Shown here piece by piece: positions 54,334 through 63,087 of a DNA stretch of 64,000 bases. The notes beneath the pieces were generated by a model. It did no database searches. It was not told the origin of the DNA and was given only the letters and a program-made list of their open reading frames with translations. The stretch comes from Nemertoderma westbladi. Taxonomy: Eukaryota > Xenacoelomorpha > Nemertodermatida > Nemertodermatidae. The stretch is from NCBI GenBank assembly GCA_032718475.1, contig JAUCBJ010000065.1:1-64000 (forward strand), given 5' to 3'. How positions within the stretch are numbered: the first letter of the stretch is position 1; the number at the start of each line of letters is the position of its first letter. The position numbers and the translations under genes were made by a program.

Positions 54334-57300
54334 ATGGTGGTCTGTTGCGGTTGCAACCCTAAAGCGGGCCGATGTTTGAAGTGCGTGTGCGCCTGTACGG
54401 GCAGAAAATGCACAGACTGCGCGCCTTCTAAGTGGGGAAACTGTACGAACTCTGGTGGACAAGTAGCGCGGTCCTCCAGTGCGGTCTCTCAACTTTCCTG
54501 CTCACAACCCCAGCCAACTAGAGATGCCTTGCAGATGCCTGCGCTAGGGACCCTTTCTCAGCCAACGGATAGCGCATTCGGTATATCCGGCAACGACACT
54601 CTGTTAGACTTAGACGATACAATAAATGGGGACAAAGTAAGCCAATCCCATCCTCTAATATCGGTTCCTAGCCAGTCGGATCCCCCATTGTCGGTTGATG
54701 CTCTGTCGGGTCCCCCAGTGTCGGTTGGTGCTCAGTCGGGTCCCCCAGTGTCGGTTAGTGCTCAGTCGGGTCCCCCAGTGTCGGTTGGTGCCCCGTCGGG
54801 TCCCTCAGTGTCGGTTGGTGCTCAGTCGGGTCCCCCAGTGTCGGATGGTGCTCAGTTAGGTCCCACAGTGCCGGCTGGCGCCCAGTCGGGTCTCCCAGTG
54901 TCGGTTAGTGCTCAGTCGGGTACCCCAGTGTCGGTTGGTGCCCCGTCGGGTCCCCCAGTGTCGGTTGGTGCTCAGTCGGGTCCCCCAGTGTCGGATGGTG
55001 CTCAGTTATGTCCCACAGTGTCGGCTGGTGCTCAGTCGGGTCTCCCAGTGTCGGTTAGTGCTCAGTCGGGTCCCCCAGTGTCGGTTGGCGCTAAGTCGGG
55101 TCCCCCAGCGTCGGTTAGTGCTCAGTCGGATTCCCCAGTGTCGTTTGGTGCACAGTCGGGTCCCCCAGTGTCGGTTGGTGCTCAATTGGGTCCCCCCGTG
55201 TCGGTTGGTGCTCAGTCAGGTCCCCCCGTGTCGGTTGGTGCTCAGTCGGGTCCCCCAGTGTTGGTTGGTGCTCAGTCGGGTCCCACAGTGTCGGTAGGTG
55301 CTGCGTCGGTTCCCCTGGTGTCAATCGGTGCTCATTCGGGTCAACCTGTGTCGGTTGGTGCTCAGACGCGTCCCCCTGTGTCGGTTGGTGCTCAATCGGG
55401 TCCCCCCGTGTCGGTTGGTGCTCAGTCAGGTTCCCCAGTGTCGGTTGGTGTCCAGTCGGGTCAACCTCTGTCGGTTGCTGCTCAGTCGGGTCCACCTGTG
55501 TCGGTTGGCGCCCATTCTGGTCCCGATGTGCCTGTTGGTGCTCAGTCCAGTCCCCCAGTGCCGGTTAGTGCTCAGTCGGGTCCCCCAGTGTCAGTTGGTG
55601 CTCATTCGGGTCCTCCAGTATCGGTTGGTGGTCAGTCGAGTCCCGGAGTGTCGGTTGGTGCTCAGTCCGGTCCCCCAGTGTCGGTTGGTGCTCAGTCGGG
55701 TGGTACTCAGTCGGGTCAACCTGTGTCGGTTGGTGCTCTGTCTGGTCAACCTGTGCCGGTTGGTGCTCAGTCGGGTCCCCCAGTGTCGGTTGGTGCTCAG
55801 TTGGGTCCCATCATGCCGGTTGGTGCTCAGTCGGGTCAACGTGTGTCGGTTGGTGCTCAGTCGGGTCAACCTGTGCCGGTTGGTGCTCAGTCGGGTCCCC
55901 CAGTGTCGGTTGGTGCTCAGTCGGGTCCCCCAGTGTCGGTTGGTGCTCAGTCGGGTAAACCTGCGGCGGTTGGCGAGCAGTCCGGTCACCCAGTGTCGGT
56001 TGGTGCTCGGTCGGGTCACCCTGTGTCTGTTGGTGCTCAGTCGGGTCCCCCAGTATCGGCTGATGCTCAGTCTGGTCGACCTTCGGCGGTTGGTGCTCAG
56101 TCCGGTCCCCCAGTGTCGCCAAACACTACAGTGCCTCCTACCGCCAGGGGGCACGGGTCTAATGCTGTTGCCTGGTTTGGGACCAGCTTACATTTAGACG
56201 TGTTCGCCGAATCAGTCCATAAGGTGCACGACGCGATCGTACATTGGCGCCCCAACCTATTCCTCCTACCCCCCGGTGCGATCGGACGCGAAGTGGTTCA
56301 GGAGATGACTCGGCTGCTAAATATGTTTAATGCAGGGTCACTATCTGGCGAGGCGGCGCTCACAGCGCAATTTATCTTACCCGCTCTGCTGCTACAGAAG
56401 CCCAGCCGCACTTCAACCACCGCGACCCACCGGAGAATTCTAGAACGCCGTATTTCTTCGTGGAAGTCAGGCGAGATTATCGAGCTGTTTAACGAGGCCA
56501 GGGCCATACAATCCCACCTCCCAAAGGTTTCGGCCCGGGCCAAACAACTCAGGAATACCGCGGCGGAGAGGGCTTTCTGTAAGCATATGTTAACGGGAAA
56601 CGTTTCTGCGGCAGTGCGTACGCTGGATGAGATGGCCAAGGGTCAAGTGTTGAACCTGGATGAGGTAATCACCGACAAACATGGGGTTCGCAAGTCGGTT
56701 CGCGAGTTCCTCCTGGACAAACACCCCCCTCCAGCTCCAGCCCACGAGTCCACCCTTATCGGTGAGTCTGATGACGCTCCCGAATATCACAGCGTCATAT
56801 TCGAGAGGATAGACGCTCAGTTGATCCAATCGATGTTTCTGCGCTTCCGGGGAACAGCAGGAGGGCCATCTGGTCTCGATGTCCAGGGCTGGAAGCACCT
56901 CGCGACACGGTTCCGCAACCCTTCTGTCGACCTGTGCACCAGCATCGCAAATACGGCGAAGAGGATGGCCCAATCTTCGAATGACCCGCGCGAGCTGGCA
57001 TCCTTGCTAGCCGCCCGTCTCGTCGCTATCGATAAGTGTCCCGGGGTCCGCCCAATAGGAGTCGGAGAGGTCTTGCGGAGGGTCATCGGGAAGGCTATCA
57101 TTAGCTGTATCTCGGAGGATCTCCAGAGCGTGGGCGGTACCACCCAGATGTGCTGTGGCCAGAAGGCAGGTATCGAGCACGCCATCCACAGCCTGAATGA
57201 CGCGTTTGCGAGCGACGACTGCGAGGCGGTGCTGCAGGTGGACACGAACAACGCGTTCAACTCGTTGAACCGCGCCGCAGCACTGCACAATATCCGCCAT

Positions 57301-59013
57301 GTCTGTCCCTCTCTCCACACCGTTGTATCGAACTGTTACTCCCTCCCAACGAAGCTTTACATAGGCGGGGAGTTCATATTATCGGCCGAAGGATCAACCC
57401 AGGGCGACCCCATTGCTATGCAGATGTACGCGATGGGATCGATGCCGCTGATCGGCGAGCTGGACGACGCGTCGGAGGTCCTTCAGAAGTGGTATGCCGA
57501 TGACGCGAACGCGGCGGGAACATTGGTAGAGCTCCGTAAGTTCTGGGACCTGTTGGCGGAACGAGGGCCGCTGTACGGTTACAACCCCACAAAGTGTCAC
57601 TTGCTCGTAAAGCCGGATCTGCTGGAGGAAGCTAAGCGGATGTTCCCCGAGGAATGTTTTACCATCGGGACTGCTGGGAACAATCTCCTCGGTGGAGTGA
57701 TCGGGAACGCTGAGTACCGGGAGGAGTTCGTCCGGAAGAAGGTCGACGAGTTTGTCGCCCAGTTACATCAACTCAGCAAGGTCGCAGCAATCGACCCGCA
57801 CTGTGCCTACGCCGGCCTAGCCATCGGATTAGTTGCTCGATGGAGGTTCATCGCAAGGGTTGTCCCGGGGGCCATGGATTTCTTCGAGAAGCTCGAGGAG
57901 TCCGTCGTCCAGTTCCTCCAGGGCCTGACCAACCGCCCCGTCATCACTCCCGAGGAGCGCGGGCTGCTCTCGCTACCAGTTCGCCACGGCGGGCTAGCGA
58001 TCCCGACTCCCGAGGACTTACGAATCGAAAACGGCAACTCCAGGTGGATCTGCGAACCGTTTACGGAGGTCGTGGAACCGGTCGCTATAAGGGAGGCGCA
58101 AAAGTTCATCGCCACCCGGATCAAGGCGAGGGCCGTGCCGGCACTGAAGGAGAAGGTGGAGTCGGTTAGTTCGGACCTACCCGAGAATCAACGGAGGTTG
58201 ACGGAGCTCATGGCGGAACCTGGCGCCTCGGCCTGGCTTAACGCGCGCCCCATAACCCTCCACGATACCCACCTAACTAAAGAGGAGTTCCACGACGCAT
58301 TGTGTCTGCGTTATGGGTGGCAGCCCGAGTCGCTCCCAGCCCGTTGTGCCTGTGGGACAAGATTTTCAACAAACCACATCTTGTCTTGTCCCACCGGCGG
58401 TTACCCGTCAATTAGGCACAACAAGCTCCGGGATTTCGTCGCCACAACGTTAACCGAGGTCGCTCATAACGTTGCCATCGAGCCGCACCTGCAGCCAATC
58501 ACCGGCGAGCAGTTCTCCCGCACGTCCACTTCCGTGGACCAACAAGCTCGGTTGGACGTGTCGGTCTCCGGGTTCTGGGGGAATCGATATCAAAAGACGT
58601 ACATAGATGTATCCGTCTTCAACCCCCTCGCCCCGACCAACGCCGCAATGGACGTCGACGCAGCCCACCTATTCCACGAAACCCGGAAACGCAACAAATA
58701 TCTGGAACGGATCCGGGAAGTCGAGCACGCCACGTTCACCCCGCTGATATTCTCAGCGTTGGGGGGAATATCTCCCTCCACGACGCTGTTCGTGAAGCAC
58801 CTCGCTTCAAAGCTGGCGGTGGCGGACCGGCGCGAGCTGCGCTACTCGGAGTGCGTGAGCTGGGTGCGGAGGCAGTTCAGCTTCGCGCTGCTGCGGGCCT
58901 CCCTGATGTGCATAAGAGGGTCGAGATCGGCACGGAAACGCCCAGTATTTGTTGGGGCAGAAGCATCGCCGTCCATCTTGCTGGCCAACGCCGACACAAG
59001 GGTGGGACAGTAG
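54334..59013 (+). CDS. RLE retrotransposon polyprotein, 1,559 aa, intact
   Basis: Starts MVVCCGCNPKAGRCLKCVC, a cysteine-rich N-terminus (residues ~4-41, CxC/CxxC pairs) likely to bind nucleic acid. Residues ~112-595 are ~48 copies of a decapeptide GAQSGPPVSV, a low-complexity linker. A helical region follows (~690-790). RT spans ~838-1130: GGPSGLDVQGW, PGVRPIGVGEVLRRVIGKA, motif A VLQVDTNNAFNSLNR (~966), STQGDP (~1020) and catalytic YADDA (~1053). The C-terminus has a CCHC finger, C-x-C-x7-H-x3-C (RCACGTRFSTNHILSC, ~1336), followed by RHNKLRDF, EPHLQPI, ARLDVSVSGFW and YIDVSVF, matching the R2-type PD-(D/E)XK restriction-like endonuclease. No stop or frameshift was seen, so it may be active. 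Confidence 0.93.
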   Translation: MVVCCGCNPKAGRCLKCVCACTGRKCTDCAPSKWGNCTNSGGQVARSSSAVSQLSCSQPQPTRDALQMPALGTLSQPTDSAFGISGNDTLLDLDDTINGDKVSQSHPLISVPSQSDPPLSVDALSGPPVSVGAQSGPPVSVSAQSGPPVSVGAPSGPSVSVGAQSGPPVSDGAQLGPTVPAGAQSGLPVSVSAQSGTPVSVGAPSGPPVSVGAQSGPPVSDGAQLCPTVSAGAQSGLPVSVSAQSGPPVSVGAKSGPPASVSAQSDSPVSFGAQSGPPVSVGAQLGPPVSVGAQSGPPVSVGAQSGPPVLVGAQSGPTVSVGAASVPLVSIGAHSGQPVSVGAQTRPPVSVGAQSGPPVSVGAQSGSPVSVGVQSGQPLSVAAQSGPPVSVGAHSGPDVPVGAQSSPPVPVSAQSGPPVSVGAHSGPPVSVGGQSSPGVSVGAQSGPPVSVGAQSGGTQSGQPVSVGALSGQPVPVGAQSGPPVSVGAQLGPIMPVGAQSGQRVSVGAQSGQPVPVGAQSGPPVSVGAQSGPPVSVGAQSGKPAAVGEQSGHPVSVGARSGHPVSVGAQSGPPVSADAQSGRPSAVGAQSGPPVSPNTTVPPTARGHGSNAVAWFGTSLHLDVFAESVHKVHDAIVHWRPNLFLLPPGAIGREVVQEMTRLLNMFNAGSLSGEAALTAQFILPALLLQKPSRTSTTATHRRILERRISSWKSGEIIELFNEARAIQSHLPKVSARAKQLRNTAAERAFCKHMLTGNVSAAVRTLDEMAKGQVLNLDEVITDKHGVRKSVREFLLDKHPPPAPAHESTLIGESDDAPEYHSVIFERIDAQLIQSMFLRFRGTAGGPSGLDVQGWKHLATRFRNPSVDLCTSIANTAKRMAQSSNDPRELASLLAARLVAIDKCPGVRPIGVGEVLRRVIGKAIISCISEDLQSVGGTTQMCCGQKAGIEHAIHSLNDAFASDDCEAVLQVDTNNAFNSLNRAAALHNIRHVCPSLHTVVSNCYSLPTKLYIGGEFILSAEGSTQGDPIAMQMYAMGSMPLIGELDDASEVLQKWYADDANAAGTLVELRKFWDLLAERGPLYGYNPTKCHLLVKPDLLEEAKRMFPEECFTIGTAGNNLLGGVIGNAEYREEFVRKKVDEFVAQLHQLSKVAAIDPHCAYAGLAIGLVARWRFIARVVPGAMDFFEKLEESVVQFLQGLTNRPVITPEERGLLSLPVRHGGLAIPTPEDLRIENGNSRWICEPFTEVVEPVAIREAQKFIATRIKARAVPALKEKVESVSSDLPENQRRLTELMAEPGASAWLNARPITLHDTHLTKEEFHDALCLRYGWQPESLPARCACGTRFSTNHILSCPTGGYPSIRHNKLRDFVATTLTEVAHNVAIEPHLQPITGEQFSRTSTSVDQQARLDVSVSGFWGNRYQKTYIDVSVFNPLAPTNAAMDVDAAHLFHETRKRNKYLERIREVEHATFTPLIFSALGGISPSTTLFVKHLASKLAVADRRELRYSECVSWVRRQFSFALLRASLMCIRGSRSARKRPVFVGAEASPSILLANADTRVGQ
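54670..56120 (+). repeat. 30-bp minisatellite inside the RLE frame, ~48 copies
   Basis: Units of tcggttggtgctcagtcggg followed by tcccccagtg. Period 30 keeps frame at every copy, and variants change single residues. The other two forward frames and the reverse frames also stay open across it; these are not genes. Confidence 0.97.
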
Positions 59014-59164
59014 AGTCAGGAACTCATACCGGTATCATAAACAATTTCAAAATCAGTTTAATTATTTTATATTATTTAATTCCCTTGTATGGTTTAAATT
59101 TCCCGCCTTTTGCTCATTTGGTAATATAAACAACAAGAGGGTACTGTTAAAAAAAAAAAAAAAA

Positions 59165-59627
59165 CTACTAACTACCTACTAACTCTGTAGTACAGGCTCC
59201 AACCTAGCCCGTACTAGTCCTACTAACTCTGTAGTACAGGCTCCAACCTAGCAAGTACTAGTCCTACTAACTCTGTAGTACAGGCTCCAACCTAGCCCGT
59301 ACTAGTCCTACTAACTCTGTAGTACAGGCTCCAACCTAGCCAGTACTGGTCCTACTAACTCTGTAGTACAGGCTCCAACCTAGCCAGTACTAGTCCTACT
59401 AACTCTGTAGTACAGGCTCCAACCTAGCCTGTACTGGTCCTACTAACTCTGTAGTACAGGCTCCAACCTAACCTGTACTGGTCCTACTAACTCTGTAGTA
59501 CAGGCTCCAACCTAGCCTGTACTAGTCCTACTAACTCTGTAGTACAGGCTCCAACCTAGCCTGTACTAGTCCTACTAACTCTATAGTACAGGCTCCAACC
59601 TAGCCTGCACTAGTCATACTAACTCTG
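59165..59627. repeat. 44-bp satellite, block 4 (~10 monomers)
   Basis: Last block of the array after the full-length RLE element. It ends in catactaactctg, beyond which the sequence is unrelated AT-rich DNA. Confidence 0.95.
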
Positions 59628-61027
59628 ATTTCTAGAGGCAATTGCCTTAGCATCCAATCGTTTATTTTCCCCTTAGCTTGAAACTCCTTTGCTTCACTCG
59701 AAATCCTCAAGGCGTCATGGGGAGTCATTATTTTATTAAAATTCTAAAATGTGGAGTCCGTACTTGGCGTCGAATTATTAGAAATTACATACATGAAAAA
59801 TTGTAAATTTATATTTGTTAATTACTTGGAAAATCATTAATTAAAATCGTTATAATATATTTTATTACTACCTGTAGTATTTACTTAACATGCTTGAATA
59901 TAATGTGAAATAATTCTTAAAAAATTGGAATAAAATGTAATATTATTAATAGTAATAATCTTTACATAGTTTGCACCAAAGTAACATATACAATAATTAA
60001 TACGAGTTCTGGTATTTGACTTTTTAATAATAACTATTTAAGTAATTTGATAAATTAAATTATCTTAGTTAAGTAATTTCATTAAAGAGAACAAAGTAAT
60101 TTGATAAGATAAATTTCCTTAGTTAATTAATTTCATTATAATATTTTTTAAATTTGATCATGTTTTTGCTCTTAGAATAACGCATTAGAATGAATAATAC
60201 TGTACCGGTAGTGCTTATTTCAAACCACCAAATACCTGCGAAAATAAACATCATTGATTCTGCAACGCAGTGATTGTTAATTATCTGGTGGCTCTAACAA
60301 ACACTCACTTAGCCTTACATAATATACTATGAGCAACTTGGCAACGTAATAATAATATTACATTTATCCTGACAACATTATACTGTAATTCAACGCTCTA
60401 CTGCACGAGGATTCCCAGTAAGCTTTGATTTAACTTCATAATTATAGCCAGTCGCTTTTATTAATAGTCGTAAGTCCTTCATATATTGGAATAACTCGAG
60501 ATATACCGTAATGTATTGTACCGCAGTAAGAAGGGTGGAGTGTTATTTTTTTTAAATATAAAGCTGGGTGGAAAAGCTGCGAAATAAGTAAAAAATGAAA
60601 ATTATAAAGTTTTTTTTAATTTCATAAACACATCTTTCCTTCCCCTATCTTATTCCTTACAGATTTCGGGCTTGGGCCATGAGGTAGGTCCTCCCACAAA
60701 AATTTAACGAAAAATTTAAACGGGATGGAAGAGCCCGCAAAGCATAGCCCGGTAGCCCGCAGTCAGCGAAAATCGATTGGTTACTTTTTTTTTAACCATT
60801 TAGTTGTCCTTTTACGTGAGTTGTGTAAAGTTTGACTTTGACACAGGGAAATTTAAAGTAACGACCCGTTCAAGATCCACAACTAATTCTATGGAAGCTT
60901 ATCAACCTGAACAGAGTACTGGTAGAACAAATACATATCCGTAAATGTTACCTACAGTATCTACGGTGGCTGATCTTTACGGTGGCTGATTTGGGCCAAT
61001 TAGATTAGGATTTTTTCTTTTTCTGGG
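59628..61027. other. AT-rich non-coding stretch
   Basis: No gene seen. The AT-rich part runs to about 60450. A short direct repeat, tacggtggctgat, occurs twice just before 61000. Confidence 0.5.
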
Positions 61028-61174
61028 TGATAATATTATCACCCGGGTGATAAATAATATCACCCGGGTGATAAATAATATCACCCGGGTGATAAATAAT
61101 ATCACCCGGGTGATAAATAATATCACCCGGGTGATAATTATTGTCACCCGGTTGATAATTAATATCACCCATGG
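61028..61174. repeat. 21-bp repeat with palindromic core, ~7 copies
   Basis: tatcacccgggtgata recurs with period 21, separated by aataa. Each core is a perfect 16-base palindrome; the outer copies decay (ttgtcacccggttgat, atcacccatggtg). It lies 85-230 bp upstream of the integrase frame. Confidence 0.92.
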
Positions 61175-61257
61175 TGTTGATTTATCGTTCTTTTCCAGAC
61201 TGTGTACCGGTCCGGTGATCCTCACCTAATAATGTTTACATATATGTAAGATACTGT

Positions 61258-62418
61258 ATGTATGTTAGGCTAGATTGTTTATTAGATTGTTTTGCTGTTT
61301 TGTACAGTATGAATAATGTAATTGAGTTGGTTTCTGACTATTTCTGGTCTGGATTTTCGAATTCGGATATCTCAAAGTTGCTGAAGAGTAAGAATATCGA
61401 AATCTCTGTCAGAACAACGAGAAGAATTTTGAAAGTTTTGGGTCTTAGTAGAAGGCTGAATCCAAACAGATTTAATGATATACTGGCCGCTATCTTTAAT
61501 GAAATCGAGACAAGTTCATCTGGTTTATATAATTCTACCGGTTATCGCCAAATGCAAAAACATAAACTATTCGCGCCAAGGAGTATTGTAGCCGCACTTT
61601 TAAAGATTATTCGAAGAACATATAGATCTAAAGGACCAAACTACCTGGTACACATAGACGGATGGGATAAATTAAAGCCATTTGGTCTAACAGTTCATGC
61701 GGCTATTGATGGTTTTAGTCGAAAAGTGCTGTGGTTAAAGTGTCACAGATCAAATAATGACCCATTTCTGGTTGGGGAATACTTCTTAGATTTTATCAAA
61801 GAGCACAACGCAATTCCACGTCGAGTCAGAAGTGACCGCGGGACTGAGAATGTCAATGTTGAAATAATTATGAAATACTTGTATTCTATATCTAACCCAC
61901 AAGCCAACTACCACTTCCGTCCTTTCCTATACGGGAAAAGTTCTAGGAATCAAAGAATCGAGTCCTGGTGGTCAAAGTTCCCAGGCCTCGGAATGGATCA
62001 GTGGCTCTATCATTTCTTGGAACTTGAGATTCGCGGGGCATTGGACACATCCGACTATTTAGAAATCGAAATTGTGCGATTCGTTTATGTCGATTTATTA
62101 CAACGATCATTAGATGATATTTGTTCACGGTGGAACTCTCACAGGCTAAGAAAGAGCGGAGTAATTGCATTGGCGGGCAAACCACAACTATTATACCTCG
62201 AACAACCAAATTACTTACAACCAACCAACCAATACAATATTGAACTTATGTCCGTTTTCGGATACAAGTTACCTTTTTGTAATAAAACCGTGAACGAACT
62301 CTGCGAACTATATCTTCAAGATGATAATAACGTTCGTCATCCCGATCATTGTGAAAACTTGTTTCACTGCTCGCAAACATACATGTACTTACGGAACAAG
62401 ATTCATCTGGATCTGTAA
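61258..62418 (+). CDS. DDE integrase-core protein (metazoan transposase-like family)
   Basis: 386 codons from the first ATG; Met18 at 61309 is an equally good start (MNNVIELVSDYFWSGF), matching where family members usually begin. The N-terminal helix-turn-helix part (SNSDISKLLKSKNIEISVRT) leads into LKVLGLSRR. The integrase core follows: Asp134 in VHIDGWDKLKPFG, Asp193 in RVRSDRGTENVNV and Glu235 in NQRIESWWSKF, so the DDE triad is complete. Compared with what I know of this family, about 30 residues seem missing between TGYRQM and RRTYRSKGPN. It has no introns and is convergent with the HECT gene to the right. It could be a transposase gene or a domesticated copy. Confidence 0.82.
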   Translation: MYVRLDCLLDCFAVLYSMNNVIELVSDYFWSGFSNSDISKLLKSKNIEISVRTTRRILKVLGLSRRLNPNRFNDILAAIFNEIETSSSGLYNSTGYRQMQKHKLFAPRSIVAALLKIIRRTYRSKGPNYLVHIDGWDKLKPFGLTVHAAIDGFSRKVLWLKCHRSNNDPFLVGEYFLDFIKEHNAIPRRVRSDRGTENVNVEIIMKYLYSISNPQANYHFRPFLYGKSSRNQRIESWWSKFPGLGMDQWLYHFLELEIRGALDTSDYLEIEIVRFVYVDLLQRSLDDICSRWNSHRLRKSGVIALAGKPQLLYLEQPNYLQPTNQYNIELMSVFGYKLPFCNKTVNELCELYLQDDNNVRHPDHCENLFHCSQTYMYLRNKIHLDL

Positions 62419-62476
62419 ACTTATATATTATATTATGCCCAACATTTTCACCACTGTTGTTGGTTGTTTATACTAA

Positions 62477-62745
62477 GGGGCCATCCATAAATGACGTCAC
62501 ACAGGGAGGAACGGGGGGGGGGGGTTACACTATTTCGTGACGATGTGAGACAGCGGGGGGGGGGGGGGGGGGGGGGGCGTAAAATTCACTTAACAATAGT
62601 AAATAAAATAATAATTTACAGTTGATTTTAAAATAATGATTTTTTTCTAAATTTAATTCATTAACAAGTTCATTTTATAATGTGTGACATGGGGGGGGGG
62701 GGGGGAATGTCCCAAAAAATCGTGACGTCATTTATGGATGACCCC
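62477..62745. mobile_element. 269-bp MITE with TAA duplication and poly(G) tracts
   Basis: Terminal inverted repeats of about 24 bp (ggggccatccataaatgacg and its partner cgtcatttatggatgacccc) are flanked by TAA at 62474-62476 and 62746-62748, as for Harbinger-type insertions. Three poly(G) runs (about 62513-62524, 62555-62577 and 62692-62705) all lie on the plus strand. It sits between the integrase and HECT frames. Confidence 0.8.
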
Positions 62746-62748
62746 TAA

Positions 62749-63087
62749 TAAGATTTTTTTAGTTAAATTTTAATGACTAAACCAGTTGGAGTGTTCGGTG
62801 ATAATATGTATGTATTGTAGATCGTTATAACGAAAATATTTTGATTAAAACACAACACAATCAAATTATTATAATTAAAAAGAACAATAATCAAATACAA
62901 ACACAATAATTATCTACAATTAACAGTATAACACAATAATGGAAGATCAGTCCGTTAAGGTTTATTAATAAAACCGTGAGTCTTATTTGAACATCTATGA
63001 TTTATCTCGATCTATGATTTAATGATTTTGATTTAATGAGTCCTATTAATTAAAAACATTCCCATTCTTGGATATAAGAGCACTAGA
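62749..63087. other. AT-rich intergenic stretch
   Basis: Short AT-rich sequence with acaca words; nothing recognisable between the MITE and the stop of the HECT-like gene. Confidence 0.4.

Larger units (their letters stand above)
54152..59164 (+). mobile_element. Full-length RLE-type non-LTR retrotransposon in satellite
   Basis: 5 kb with a 182-bp 5' UTR, one long open frame, a short 3' UTR and a 16-A tail (59149-59164). The satellite word ctactaac precedes it (54144-54151) and follows the tail (59165-59172), after which the array resumes. Intact coding and a clean tail point to recent insertion. The clade within RLE elements (R2, NeSL, CRE, R4, Hero and others) cannot be set here. Confidence 0.92.

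Noticed and set aside
54908-56197. Alternative-frame ORFs (Arg/Val/Pro/Gln-rich and reverse His/Pro/Thr-rich) in the RLE gene
   Set aside because: Shadows of the 30-bp minisatellite in the 1,559-codon frame.
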